Shown piece after piece: positions 14,312-24,600 of a stretch of 64,000 nucleotides of DNA. The stretch is from NCBI RefSeq assembly GCF_008520265.1, contig NZ_VIQM01000006.1, positions 1-64,000 of the forward strand. The letters run 5' to 3'. The position numbers and the translations under genes were made by a program. The DNA is from Sphingobacterium cavernae (GTDB lineage Bacteria; Bacteroidota; Bacteroidia; Sphingobacteriales; Sphingobacteriaceae). The first letter of the stretch is position 1. Every line of letters begins with the position of its first letter. The notes under the pieces are model-generated. The model saw only the letters and a program-made list of their open reading frames with translations, had not been told where the DNA came from and did no database searches.

Positions 14312-16531
14312 TTAATTTTTCCACTTTAATAGCAAGCTATTGGACACTACCGAAACACTACTTAAGGCCATAGCAGCTCCGGCTAGCATAGGATTTAGCA
14401 AAAATCCATTGATAGGATATAAAATACCTGCGGCAATTGGGATGCCAATTACATTGTAAATAAATGCCCAGAATAAGTTTTGTTTTATCGTTGCTACAGT
14501 CTGTTTAGAAAGTCGTATAGCTTGTGGAATCTTCGTCAAATCCGAAGATATAATGGTCATCTTCGCCACATCCATCGCAATATCCGAACCTTTACCCATC
14601 GCAATGCTCACGTTTGCAGTGGCTAATGCTGTGCTGTCGTTAATACCATCACCTACCATCGCCACAATATTACCTTGCTTCTGAAGTTCCCTAACAAATG
14701 CCGCTTTATCTTGCGGCAATACTTCCGCTCTGTAGTTTTTTATTCCTGTTTGTTTTGCTACAGCTCGAGCGGTTGCTTCATTATCCCCAGTAAGCATATA
14801 TACATCAATACCCATACTTTGCAATTCTTGAATTGCATGAGCCGAAGTTGGTTTAATTTGATCAGAAATGGCAAGCACTGCTAGTGCTTCATTTTCATTC
14901 GCAAACCATATAACTGTTTTACTTTCACTTAACCAGCTGTTGGCTTTTGTTTCCAAATTTGAAGGGAGGAAGATAGCCTGTTCCGTTAGTAACTTTTTGT
15001 TTCCAACGAAATATGTTAGTCCACTATATTTTGCTTTAGCTCCTCTACCTGTAAGGCTTTCAAAGGTATTTAATTCAACAATTGATACATTATCTAAATA
15101 TTTGACTACGGCGTCGGCCAATGGATGTTCGGATTGTTTTTCAATACTGTATAAAATCGCTTCGTCTGTTTTATTAAAATTAGACCAAACTACCTCATCG
15201 ACTTCTGGACGTCCTTGTGTAATAGTACCAGTTTTATCCAGAATAATCGCATCTATTTTTTTTGCTAATTCCAAACTCTCCGCATCTTTAATTAAAATGC
15301 CTTGTTCTGCACCTTTTCCTACACCTACCATTATCGCCGTTGGCGTAGCCAATCCTAATGCGCATGGACAGGCAATAACCAATACTGTAACTGCAGCTAA
15401 CATGGCTTGTACCATAGCGTGTTGTCCGCCAAAAACAGTCCACAAAACAAAAGTAAGAATGGCAATTGCAATAACTATAGGAACGAAAACACTTGCTATT
15501 TTGTCAACTAGTTTTTGAACAGGCGCTTTGCTACCTTGTGCATCTTGCACCATTTTGATGATTTGAGCCAATAGGGTTTCCTTTCCTACTTTTTTCGCTT
15601 CAAATTGAAAACTACCTTTCTGATTGATCGTGCCAGCAAATACCTTATCCCCATTCGATTTAGATACGGGAACAGGTTCACCACTCAACATACTTTCGTC
15701 GACATAAGAATTGCCAACTAATACCAATCCATCTACAGCAATTCTCTCTCCTGGCTTTACTAACATACGATCACCTATTTGCACTTGGTCAATAGGTCGA
15801 GTTTCTACCTCACCATTTTCCATAATCAAATTCACAGTTTTAGGTTGCAAACCCATCAATTTCTTTATCGCTGTAGAAGTATTTCCTTTGGCCTTTTCTT
15901 CTAAAAGTTTTCCCAGTAGAATAAACGCAATAATAACTGCGGCCGCTTCAAAATACACATGTGCATGTAGACCTCTTTGTATCCAGAAGTCCATAAATAA
16001 CATATTGAAAACACTGAATAAATAGGCAATCCCTGTACTCAATGCCACCAATGTATCCATATTGGTCGTACGATGTTTTGCCTGTCTCCATGCACCAACA
16101 AAGAAATCTCGTCCTAACCACACGACCACTGGTGTAGTAAAAACAAACATGATTTCATTAGCATACGGTATATCCATAAAAAACATACCAATGATTACGA
16201 CTGGAATTGATAAGGTAATTGCCCAAAAAGTTTTGGTTTTCAATTGTTGGAATTTAGCTGTATGTAAAGCTTCCAATGTATCTTGTAGTGTACTTTCATC
16301 CTCCAATAACAAATCAAAGCCACCAGATTGTAGTGCTTGTTGTAGTTTTTCAGAAGAAGTGATATTTGACCTATAATCCACTGATAGATTACCTGTAGCA
16401 AAATTGACAGAGGCATTTAATACACCTTCTTGCTGTTTGATAATGTTTTCAGCACTTCCAGCGCAAGCAGCACAAGACATGCCCAATACTGGATAAGTTC
16501 CTTTTATAATATCTTTCCCTTGCTTTGCCAT
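14312..16531 (-). CDS. copA: Copper-exporting P1B-type ATPase
   Basis: Protein of 739 residues. There is one N-terminal HMA domain with GMSCAACAGS, then membrane helices, the actuator motif SGEP, the metal-transport motif CPCAL in the sixth helix, the phosphorylation site DKTGT, the SEHPLADA nucleotide-binding motif and the MVGDGINDSTAL hinge. This is a standard Cu(I) exporter in the inner membrane. It is flanked by a CopZ-like chaperone gene downstream and a metal-binding AraC-type regulator upstream, all on the minus strand. Length is normal for the family. Confidence 0.95.
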   Translation of the reverse strand: MAKQGKDIIKGTYPVLGMSCAACAGSAENIIKQQEGVLNASVNFATGNLSVDYRSNITSSEKLQQALQSGGFDLLLEDESTLQDTLEALHTAKFQQLKTKTFWAITLSIPVVIIGMFFMDIPYANEIMFVFTTPVVVWLGRDFFVGAWRQAKHRTTNMDTLVALSTGIAYLFSVFNMLFMDFWIQRGLHAHVYFEAAAVIIAFILLGKLLEEKAKGNTSTAIKKLMGLQPKTVNLIMENGEVETRPIDQVQIGDRMLVKPGERIAVDGLVLVGNSYVDESMLSGEPVPVSKSNGDKVFAGTINQKGSFQFEAKKVGKETLLAQIIKMVQDAQGSKAPVQKLVDKIASVFVPIVIAIAILTFVLWTVFGGQHAMVQAMLAAVTVLVIACPCALGLATPTAIMVGVGKGAEQGILIKDAESLELAKKIDAIILDKTGTITQGRPEVDEVVWSNFNKTDEAILYSIEKQSEHPLADAVVKYLDNVSIVELNTFESLTGRGAKAKYSGLTYFVGNKKLLTEQAIFLPSNLETKANSWLSESKTVIWFANENEALAVLAISDQIKPTSAHAIQELQSMGIDVYMLTGDNEATARAVAKQTGIKNYRAEVLPQDKAAFVRELQKQGNIVAMVGDGINDSTALATANVSIAMGKGSDIAMDVAKMTIISSDLTKIPQAIRLSKQTVATIKQNLFWAFIYNVIGIPIAAGILYPINGFLLNPMLAGAAMALSSVSVVSNSLLLKWKN

Positions 16532-16621
16532 AGAGTGATTATTTTAATGTTCTAGTACAAAGTTTGCAAAACAAACAATATAAACTGTTATACTATTTTG
16601 GAAAGGTTTTGTAAGATTTAC

Positions 16622-17185
16622 TTATACTTCATCCAGTGGCTTTCTTTTGTCCACACGGATTTGTTTAAATTGGCTAGGAGATAGGCCTGTGATTTTTTTG
16701 AATTGATTGCTTAAATAAGCTACACTTGAATAATTTAATCGATCGGCTATCTCGCTAAGTGATAATTCATTATAGACTAATAACTCTTTTACTTTTTCGA
16801 TTTTTTGAGCGATATAATACTTTTCAATCGTAGTTCCTTCTATTTCGGAGAAAAGATTGGATAAATAGCTGTAATCCTGATGGAGGAGTGAACTGATCGA
16901 TTCAGATAAATTCGTTTTTGAATGATTATCATCGTAATGAACCAACTTAATAATTTGATTTTTAATTTGTGCTACAAGTCGACTTTTTTTATCATCAATC
17001 CGCTCGAATCCCAATGATTCGATACGCTTAGTAAATTGTTGAATTTGTTCATCGGTAGGCTCTTTTGCTAATATTACTTCACCTAACTTTACTTGAGCAT
17101 CATGAATATTCGCTTTTTCCAATTCATGTTCAACCACCATAATACAACGGTTGCAAACCATGTTTTTAATATATAATGTAGGCAT
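16622..17185 (-). CDS. AraC-type regulator with N-terminal CxxC metal-binding-like domain
   Basis: Protein of 187 residues. The first ~70 residues look like an HMA-type domain: LYIKNMVCNRCIMVVEHEL places CxxC where HMA domains bind metal, and LGEVIL and IESLGFERID fit the later strands. The C-terminal ~100 residues are an AraC/XylS HTH pair (LSLSEIADRLNYSSVAYLSN and FKKITGLSPSQFKQIR). The fusion of a metal-trafficking domain to an AraC HTH beside copA suggests a copper-responsive regulator. That is inference from fold and location. It is 90 bases upstream of copA on the same strand. Confidence 0.75.
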   Translation of the reverse strand: MPTLYIKNMVCNRCIMVVEHELEKANIHDAQVKLGEVILAKEPTDEQIQQFTKRIESLGFERIDDKKSRLVAQIKNQIIKLVHYDDNHSKTNLSESISSLLHQDYSYLSNLFSEIEGTTIEKYYIAQKIEKVKELLVYNELSLSEIADRLNYSSVAYLSNQFKKITGLSPSQFKQIRVDKRKPLDEV

Positions 17186-17378
17186 AATGAACTTGCGTTT
17201 AACAACAAAGTTAATAGTTTGATACGTACGATTTGTAAGACTGCTGTTAAATTCGTCTTAATGACAAGAACATTAGTTAGCTGAGTATTTATTTGGTGAG
17301 TATGGCTCTGCATATCAAGAATTCATATAAAGCTAAATAAATACCTTACCAATCTATGCTTTTTCTGTACTCGATTAT

Positions 17379-18356
17379 TTATAAAGAGAAAACTTCGTTT
17401 GTTTGTGCCAAGCGTTGGGAACCTGTATTTGCAGGACAAGCAATATCATCTGTAGCATCGTAGATTAGCTTTTTGCCGTTTAAACGAGTTATAATATCTT
17501 CTGGTACGTAGATCTGCGTTTTGGTTTGACTATACCCACTAGGAAAATAACGTACATAATAACCGTCAGGATGGCATGTCCAAATTCCACGAGGCGCATC
17601 TGTCCGCGCTGGAGCCATCCCCGCTAAAATCGCATATTTCTCAAATTCAGCATAAGAATAGTTACCAGATGAAACCAAGTTTCTAATGTTATTTTCTGCT
17701 TCAAAAACTAATTTCAATTCGCTAGGTAATTGATCTTTTGCTTTTTGTACGACATCAAAAGGAAGAATACCTAATGCACCACCTTCTAATTGCAACAATT
17801 GTTTGGGCGTCAGTAATCGTATCGCTGTTTCTTTTACAGAACCAGAATAATCACTAAATTTTGTTCGCGCAATAATTGTCCACAAAAGCATCTGTATATC
17901 TGACTGTTTGACTTCTGGATGTTTTTCGGCACTTTTCAGAATTATAGTCACAATATCTTTTTTCTTTCCCAATACTGGCGCATACATATATCCATCACCA
18001 GAGGATGGAGCATACGTTCCAGCTTTCAAACAATAACTTTTATTTATAATTTCAAAATGTCCCGCCTTCAATACATATCCTCCTTCTGGATTTTTTGGTA
18101 AATCAGTAAGTGGAGTATACTGCTGATCATTATGAAAATCGGGCATTTGTTCATCCGTACGGTTTACATCACCAAAATTTGTTGATATGGCTTCTGGCTG
18201 TTTGAGGATATTATCCAATCCGAGTGCCTTTGTTCCTTTTGCAGCAGCTGCCTTTGTCGCCTTATTCAATAAATCTCCAAATTGAGCGTGAGCTGAATTT
18301 GTCAATATGCCTATAAATAGCAAAAGACTTAATATTCTGAAGTGTAATCTTTTCAT
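17379..18356 (-). CDS. Secreted protein of unknown function
   Basis: Protein of 325 residues. A clear signal peptide (RILSLLLFIGILTNSAHAQ, cleavage likely after AHA at about 24) directs it to the periplasm or cell surface. The body has no motif I can assign. It includes a conserved-looking segment AGTYAPSSGDGYMYAPVLG (about 117-135) and a C-terminal WTCHPDGYYVRYFPSGYS stretch. No operon partner is obvious: the copper regulator downstream is about 190 bases away. Confidence 0.6.
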   Translation of the reverse strand: MKRLHFRILSLLLFIGILTNSAHAQFGDLLNKATKAAAAKGTKALGLDNILKQPEAISTNFGDVNRTDEQMPDFHNDQQYTPLTDLPKNPEGGYVLKAGHFEIINKSYCLKAGTYAPSSGDGYMYAPVLGKKKDIVTIILKSAEKHPEVKQSDIQMLLWTIIARTKFSDYSGSVKETAIRLLTPKQLLQLEGGALGILPFDVVQKAKDQLPSELKLVFEAENNIRNLVSSGNYSYAEFEKYAILAGMAPARTDAPRGIWTCHPDGYYVRYFPSGYSQTKTQIYVPEDIITRLNGKKLIYDATDDIACPANTGSQRLAQTNEVFSL

Positions 18357-18605
18357 TTTATTTATGATTAGCTTGTGTTAACAAAAAAATTACGATTAAG
18401 TTAAGGAAAAAATCAAAAATATGAATAGATAAGCAAAATATTACTGTGTATCGAAGGGTAGATAGTTGCAGTAATAATCTATTAACAAGATGTAAATTAT
18501 CCCAAAATTATTTACACCTTGTTTTGATGTGCTAGTTAATAGTACCGACAGTCAAAGACATAAAGTGATGTAAGGCCTATTGAAGCATACTTTAATCTTA
18601 AACAA

Positions 18606-19613
18606 TTATTCATTTCCAGCCATTATAATTAAAACGATTCCGATCAAAAATAATAGAAACATACCAACCAACATATTGGTAACCTTTTTAGAACTATTTT
18701 TAAATTCTTTCCAAATTATAACTCCCCAAAACGCGGCAACAAGTGTAGCGGCTTGACCTAATCCATAAGAAATAGCAGCTCCCGCTTTTCCAGCAGCTAC
18801 CAGATTCATTACATTACCAGTTCCCCAGATTAAACCACCCAGTATTCCGGGTAAATGATTCGCAAATGATCCTGAAAAATATGCCTTGTAAGATGTCGGT
18901 TTACCAACAAAAGGTTTTTTAATCAGGATCGAATTAAACAACATATTACTAATCAACACGCCTATTGAGAATATAAAGAAAGCTGTGTATGGTGTCATTT
19001 TTCCCGCTAGTGGATTTGCAAAGTTTTCTAAATCCATTGATGATGCTATAAAACGGTAGAAAAATGCCATTAAAAGTCCTGCAAAGACAGGCAATATAAG
19101 CCCTTTTTTAATCGAGGATTTATTGTCTTCTTTTGTAGCAGTGCTCTTATAAGCTAAGGAATTTAATATAATAGCACATACTATAAATAATACACCAAGA
19201 CCTAACAGTAGAGGATTTCCACTTTGTGACCCCATGTAAATTATAACACCTAGAACTAGTGCAATACCGACACCTACAGGAAAGGCTACCGCCATACCTG
19301 CTATCGATATGGATGCTGACAGCAGTATATTTCCAGCATTAAATACAATTCCTCCCATTATTGCAGACCATAAATTGGACTGTTCGACTTGGGCTAAATC
19401 GGTCCAAAAATTACGACCTTCCGAACCAATGCTACCTTACGTAAAGGCATAAAGTAATGATGAAAGGACCATGCCGATTACGTAGTCCCATTAGAATAAC
19501 TCAAAACGCCATTTCTCTGAAGCGAGCTTTTGCGTGTTACCCCAAGATCCCCAGCAGAACATAGTGATAACACACAGAATCACTGCTAGTGTATAACTTT
19601 CAACTCTAAACAT
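18606..19613 (-). pseudogene. Sugar (ribose-type) transporter, GRP/DMT-like, two nonsense codons
   Basis: Reading on the minus strand from the ATG at 19611-19613, the frame runs to 18606 (336 codons) but is cut by TAA at codon 41 (19491-19493) and TAA at codon 59 (19437-19439). The text around them (WRFELF-stop-WDYVIG and AFT-stop-GSIG) fits a Bacteroidota sugar permease with Tyr and Leu expected at these places. The remaining 250 codons are intact and encode about eight membrane helices. Together with the adjacent ribokinase and broken LacI regulator it belonged to a ribose-uptake locus. Sequencing error is possible but would need two independent errors. Confidence 0.8.
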
Positions 19614-19642
19614 AATTATTAAAAATTAATTGGTTAAATATT

Positions 19643-20554
19643 TTAGTTAGATGTATTTAAGTCTTCTAAAGTCGGAGCCGAAGACTGCGCGCCCATCTTC
19701 GTAACCGATATTGCCGCTGCTTCACAAGCTAGTCGTACCGCATCTACCAATGTTTTATCTTGTGCTAGTCCTACCACTAATGCCCCGTTGAATACATCTC
19801 CTGCACCTGTGGAATCTATCGCAAATACTTCCTTTGTAGGAACTAACGTAAGCTCATTGTTTTCATATACATAAGCACCACGTTTGCCTAGTGTAATTAC
19901 CACCGTGGAAACCCCCATTTCCAATAATGTGTTGATGGCTTTTACTGCCGCTAAACTATCATTAATTTTCAATCCTGTTAATAATTCACACTCAGTTTCA
20001 TTAGGAGTCAAAATGTCTACATATTTCAATATTGATTCATCCAATTTTGTAGCTGGAGCAGGGTTAAGGACTACGATAATACCTTTTTCTTTCGCTCGTT
20101 GACAAACAAACTGTACAGTTTTTAATGGTATTTCCAATTGTACGAGTAAGATTTTACACTTCTCCAGAATAGTATCTAAATGTTCGATATTTTCAGGTAA
20201 AAGCGTGTTGTTAGCGCCAGGTGCTACTACAATATTATTTTCTCCTTTTTTATCTACTGTTATTAAAGCCACTCCAGAACTCACTTTATCGTCTATAAGA
20301 ACTTGGGTGGTGTCTATGTTTTCTTTTTGCAGAGCTGCAATAGAATTTAGTCCGAAAGAGTCATTTCCTAATTTAGAGATAAAGACAACGTCTCCACCTA
20401 AACGTGCTGCAGCGACAGCTTGATTTGCACCTTTCCCACCTTGGTAAACACAAAATTCACCACCTAAAATGGTTTCACCGGGTTGCGGAAAATGGTTAGT
20501 CTTAACGACCATGTCGGTGTTAGTACTTCCGACTATAAGAATTTGATTTTTCAT
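19643..20554 (-). CDS. rbsK: Ribokinase
   Basis: Protein of 303 residues using the ATG at 20554 (MKNQILIVGSTNTD). The in-frame start nine codons upstream is unlikely because the family begins here. PfkB signatures are present: GGKGANQAVAAARLG near the N-terminus (substrate lid) and DSTGAGDVFNGALV at about 247-260 with the catalytic Asp. NPAPA and TPNETE are also family motifs. It phosphorylates D-ribose to ribose-5-phosphate with ATP. It is the only intact member of a locus whose transporter and LacI regulator are broken. Confidence 0.92.
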   Translation of the reverse strand: MKNQILIVGSTNTDMVVKTNHFPQPGETILGGEFCVYQGGKGANQAVAAARLGGDVVFISKLGNDSFGLNSIAALQKENIDTTQVLIDDKVSSGVALITVDKKGENNIVVAPGANNTLLPENIEHLDTILEKCKILLVQLEIPLKTVQFVCQRAKEKGIIVVLNPAPATKLDESILKYVDILTPNETECELLTGLKINDSLAAVKAINTLLEMGVSTVVITLGKRGAYVYENNELTLVPTKEVFAIDSTGAGDVFNGALVVGLAQDKTLVDAVRLACEAAAISVTKMGAQSSAPTLEDLNTSN

Positions 20555-20630
20555 AAGATAGTTGATTGTCGATTGCGACAACGTTGTCGCGAAATAAATA
20601 AAATATTTAATTAGAGCAATTATATTAAAT

Positions 20631-21680
20631 TTATTTATTAATGGTGCGCACAGAGTTTCTTTCTACCAAGTAAGCATCTAGCAGAATAGGTGTGGAAGAA
20701 TACTTTGCGTTTTTGTTGTTGATCATATCTAAAATAGCACTTGAGGAATGTACAGCAATGGTTTGGATGGGCTGCGCTATGGAAGTAATAGGTACTTCTA
20801 AAAAATCTAAATAGGGAGAATTATCTATCGAAACCACGGATACTCTTGTAGGAACTTTCCAGTTATTCTCTTTTAGAGCTTGCAGAACACCTAATAATAT
20901 AGTATCACCAAAAGATATGATGGCGGTGGGTGTGGCGCTACTGCTAATCAATTCTCGAGTACTTACATAGCCATTTTATGCTGTAAATTCTTTACCTCCT
21001 ATATACGAAAATGCTAAATTATAATCTTTAATAAACTTTTCGTAACCTGCTACACGCGATGCATTAGATGAAACTTGAGGGTCTCCTTGTATACATGCTA
21101 TTTTTCGATGACCTCGCGTATAAAGGTAATTCATTAACTTATAGGTGGTCTTATAGTGATCGGTGCTCACATTTAGATAATTCATTCCAGATATCATACG
21201 ATCGATGAAGACAATTGGCATATTGAGCTTAGATAGAGCGCTGAAATTGGATTTATCCCCGCAAGGAATTATTAATAATCCTTCCAAATTTTGTCCAATC
21301 AATGATTTCAAATATTTAACCTCATCTTTTGGGTTGTTGTTACAATCGCTAATCAACACCACATAGCCTTTAGCATAAAGTGTTTTTGTTACAGTACTCG
21401 CAATCTGTGAAAAAAAAGGATTATCTAAAGAGGGGAGAAGTAAACCTATGGTTTTACTACGGCTATTTCGTAATGTCTTAGCCGCCATATTAGGTATGTA
21501 ACCTAATTCTTTAGATTTTTGAAGCACGATTTCTTGCGTAGTATTTGCGATTCGATACTTTTCAGATGTTCCATTCAATACGCGCGATACCGTAGTTAAT
21601 GATAAATTCAATGCTTCAGCTATAGTTTTAATAGTTGTTTTTCCCGAATTATCCATTTTATTGAACTTGTGTGATTTCAA
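20631..21680 (-). pseudogene. LacI-family regulator with one in-frame stop
   Basis: The frame from 21680 encodes an N-terminal LacI HTH (TTIKTIAEALNLSLTTVSRV) and the first sugar-binding subdomain, then hits TAA at 20976-20978. The same frame continues without shift (NGYVSTRELISSS...) to 20631 with the second subdomain, including FGDTILLGVLQAL and VSVVSIDNSP. So one nonsense codon splits a ~350-residue repressor. The HTH half could still be made and bind DNA without the full effector domain. Neighbouring ribokinase suggests it controlled ribose use. Confidence 0.85.
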
Positions 21681-22027
21681 ATACTATGAATTTCATTAAT
21701 ATTTAAATTTATTTTGTTGAATTGAGCATATTTAAATGTTTATACAAAAAACAAATCATCAATTTTGTAAATCCGATTCTTTACCTTGCTCTTCACCTTT
21801 CGAAAGTTACATTTAATTAATTATTGTAGGACTTAATTACGTGTGGTACGAAAATTGTTCTGTAAATGATTATTTGAATTAACATTTTCTTTAAGATTTA
21901 ATTATATGTATTTTTTTCTTTTGAGTACCACGATTAATAGGTATTTGTGAAATAATTATAGATTAAAATATAAAATACTAATAAATTTGAGTACACCTAT
22001 TGAAAAATCACTAACAAAACTTCAACT
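21681..22027. other. AT-rich divergent spacer of the ribose locus
   Basis: Non-coding, AT-rich, between the LacI gene and a short remnant ORF on the other strand. It presumably held operators of the LacI protein. I can identify no convincing palindromic operator or promoter. Confidence 0.3.
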
Positions 22028-22180
22028 ATGAAACAATTTCTACTTTGCGTAGCAATGCTATTATGTTCTATTTTTATGTATATAGTTGTAACTATACTTG
22101 AAACTAGCACATTCCAAAAAACTGCACAATTAAATAGGACTCAGAGCTTAATAGGAGATCTTTCTGTGTCCGACAAATAA
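22028..22180 (+). pseudogene. Short ORF with signal-peptide-like start, probable gene remnant
   Basis: A 50-codon frame starting MKQFLLCVAMLLCSIFMY, which reads like the signal peptide of an exported protein. It stops soon after at a TAA directly before a terminator. Its place, divergent from a LacI regulator in a sugar locus, is where susC-like receptor genes usually begin. I read it as the 5' stump of a deleted gene. A real small membrane peptide cannot be excluded. Confidence 0.4.
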
Positions 22181-22181
22181 A

Positions 22182-22202
22182 AAACCTGCTCGAGGCAGGT
22201 TT
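22182..22202. terminator. Terminator hairpin
   Basis: Stem AAACCTGC/GCAGGTTT with a 5-base loop, placed between the remnant ORF and the convergent M1 peptidase gene. The flanking A-run serves minus-strand termination and a short T-rich tail serves the plus strand. Confidence 0.75.
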
Positions 22203-22205
22203 CTC

Positions 22206-24068
22206 TTACTTAATCTCTTTTATATTGTCGCTCGCTTCTATGTCGGCTAAACGTTGGGTAGGATCTATCGTAACTTTAGCAATACCTTTTGCAGCTTGGA
22301 ATGCGTATGTTGGTTTAGTCCAAAACCAATCTTCTAATACGGTGCGCTTCACGCCAGTGTAGATCGTATAATCTTCTGTTGGTTTTTCTCCGCGCATTTC
22401 ACGAAGTGGAATATAGAATAATTCTTTTGAACCATCTTTGTATTCCACCAAAATATCTAATGGCATCGCCATATCAGATTTATTGCGAATCACAATATTA
22501 TTGTCGGCAACACTTTCCACCGCATAATCGATCTTACGCGTCGTGTTGATAAATAAGTTGAAATACCACTTCAAATTAATTCCTGAAACTTCTTCCGCTA
22601 CACGCTTGAAATCATTAGGCGTAGGGTGTTTGAACTTCCATTGTTTATAGAATTTCAAAAAAGTTTTCTCTAAGTTTTGTTGACCAATAATATAGCCCAA
22701 TTGTTCAGCTAATACCGCACCTTTATTGTAGGCTTGGTTAGAATATCCATAGTTGGTTTTGTAATAATCAGCCAACAAACTCATTGGCTCTTCTTTTCCT
22801 GACAAAGCCAAACGGTAATATGCACGATAAGGCTCAATCACTGGATTCGTTGCGACAGCGCCTTTCTTTTCAAATATATGCTGCATACCCAGCTCTTCGA
22901 TGTATGAAGTAAATCCTTCGTCGAACCATTCGTCCACCGTTTCGTTGATACCAAACATATGCTGATACCATGAATGTGCCACTTCGTGGAATATCACGTT
23001 TACTAAGCTTTTCAGATTACGACCACCAGTAACCAACGTCATCGTTCCGTATTCCATACCGCCATCACCACCTTGTACGATCGTGTAAGTAGGCCAAGGG
23101 TATTCGCCAAAACGTGTTGATGTGAAATCAAAAAACTCTTTCGAAAAGCCTAAAGCTTGCGTCCAATTCGAAATAACGTCTTTATTACTTGGAATATATA
23201 CTGCGTATATCTTAACACCTCCTGCCGAAGCTGTAGAATCAACCACAAATTTAGGGTCTGCACCCCATGCAAAGTCGTGAATATTCTCCGCTTTGAAACG
23301 CCATGATGCTTTGTTATTTTTAGTCTTAATCTTTGCTTTATTTACGTAGCCTTTTACCTCATTTGGATTTTGTAATACACCTGATGCACCCACCACATAA
23401 TCTTTATGCAAATGAATAGTCACATCAAAATCTCCGAAAGGAGCAATAAATTCACGGCCTACATATTCATCCAAATGCCATCCAAATTCATCAAAATGTG
23501 CCATCTTCGGGTACCATTGCGCCATTGAAAATGCTACACCCTCTTTAGAATTACGACCACTACGACGTATTTGTTCAGGTACTTGTGCTTTCCATTTCAA
23601 CTCAAAAGTAGTTTTAGAACCATCTGCTAATGCAGTAGGTAATGTCACTTCTAAGATTGTACCATCAACTTTGAAGTTCGCGACAGAGCCATTCACTTTG
23701 ATCGAAGAAATCTTTTGGTAACCAATCTGCTCCGGAGTCAGTTGGGAGATACGACTTTGGTAAACTGGCTTTTCCTTCGTACCCAAATTTTTTACCATAC
23801 GTGCGTCTGGATCTGCAATAGATACCAACCGATTGTCCATCATACTTCCCGGTTGAAAGGCATTGAAGTACAAGTGAAAATAAACTTTTGAAAGAGACTG
23901 TCCGGAATTATTGCCATATAATAATGTCATTTTACCATCGTATTGGTAATTCTTTTCATTGACATCAATATCCATCTTGTATTGAACATCTTGCTGCCAA
24001 TACCCCTTTCGCTGCGCAAAAGTTGATGTTGATAACAGGACACACAGTAGAAGTGCAAAGTATTTCAT
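22206..24068 (-). CDS. Secreted M1-family metallopeptidase
   Basis: Protein of 620 residues. The signal peptide MKYFALLLCVLLSTSTFAQ indicates export. The substrate-recognition motif appears as GGMEYGTM in place of GAMEN. The zinc site is HEVAHSWYQHMFG followed by WFDEGF (HExxH-x18-E), with all three zinc ligands and the catalytic Glu intact. It is an aminopeptidase-type enzyme acting on peptides in the periplasm or outside. Single-gene unit: the next gene upstream (DUF983) ends in its own terminator at 24100-24130. Confidence 0.9.
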   Translation of the reverse strand: MKYFALLLCVLLSTSTFAQRKGYWQQDVQYKMDIDVNEKNYQYDGKMTLLYGNNSGQSLSKVYFHLYFNAFQPGSMMDNRLVSIADPDARMVKNLGTKEKPVYQSRISQLTPEQIGYQKISSIKVNGSVANFKVDGTILEVTLPTALADGSKTTFELKWKAQVPEQIRRSGRNSKEGVAFSMAQWYPKMAHFDEFGWHLDEYVGREFIAPFGDFDVTIHLHKDYVVGASGVLQNPNEVKGYVNKAKIKTKNNKASWRFKAENIHDFAWGADPKFVVDSTASAGGVKIYAVYIPSNKDVISNWTQALGFSKEFFDFTSTRFGEYPWPTYTIVQGGDGGMEYGTMTLVTGGRNLKSLVNVIFHEVAHSWYQHMFGINETVDEWFDEGFTSYIEELGMQHIFEKKGAVATNPVIEPYRAYYRLALSGKEEPMSLLADYYKTNYGYSNQAYNKGAVLAEQLGYIIGQQNLEKTFLKFYKQWKFKHPTPNDFKRVAEEVSGINLKWYFNLFINTTRKIDYAVESVADNNIVIRNKSDMAMPLDILVEYKDGSKELFYIPLREMRGEKPTEDYTIYTGVKRTVLEDWFWTKPTYAFQAAKGIAKVTIDPTQRLADIEASDNIKEIK

Positions 24069-24098
24069 AAATCAAAGTAGTAGTTTAAAAAATAAAAT

Positions 24099-24131
24099 TA
24101 GGGATTTATCGCTTGGAGCGACAAATCCCTT
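24099..24131 (-). terminator. Terminator of the DUF983 gene
   Basis: Stem AGGGATTT/AAATCCCT with an inner TCGC/GCGA and one mismatch. On the minus strand it is followed by a T-rich run. Confidence 0.75.
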
Positions 24132-24166
24132 CTATATTGTTACAAAATAAACGAATTATACGAGTA

Positions 24167-24580
24167 TTAAGCTTCTTTTTTCCTCAAAAAGTATTTTTCT
24201 TGAAATTTGAATTGTGGTGTCAGCCAATACATCAGCACAATTCTGGAATAACGGTAATTAAAAGGCGCAAGTAGAATAGCCACGGCAACTGCAACTGATA
24301 AATACAACCATGGAGATTCCAAATTACCTGTCAGAATATATGTTCCTACACAAGATGCTACCAATTGAGCCACTATAAAAGCATAACTCACGTACATGGC
24401 TACATAGAAGTAGCCCGGCTCTTTCTCAAATTTCAAATCACAATGTGGGCACTGCTCATACATCTTCTTCGATTTGAAACTCAATAATGGTGCTCTAAAC
24501 ATGTTGCCCTTTCTACAACGAGGGCATTTTCCATCTATGGCACTCTTAATTTCACTAGGTATTGTATATTCTGTAGACAT
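24167..24580 (-). CDS. DUF983 family membrane protein
   Basis: Protein of 137 residues. The N-terminal zinc-ribbon-like part has CPRCRKGNMF and CPHCDLKF, four cysteines in two CxxC knuckles. Two hydrophobic helices follow (about 67-88 and 93-110), then a basic tail. This is the DUF983 pattern, a small inner-membrane protein of unknown function. It sits 20 bases downstream of the AraC regulator on the same strand and may share its transcript. Confidence 0.85.
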   Translation of the reverse strand: MSTEYTIPSEIKSAIDGKCPRCRKGNMFRAPLLSFKSKKMYEQCPHCDLKFEKEPGYFYVAMYVSYAFIVAQLVASCVGTYILTGNLESPWLYLSVAVAVAILLAPFNYRYSRIVLMYWLTPQFKFQEKYFLRKKEA

Positions 24581-24600
24581 AGTATATGTATTTCTTAATG

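Noticed and set aside
14868..15518. 216-codon plus-strand ORF inside copA
   Set aside because: Antisense shadow of a clearly coding ATPase gene with intact motifs.
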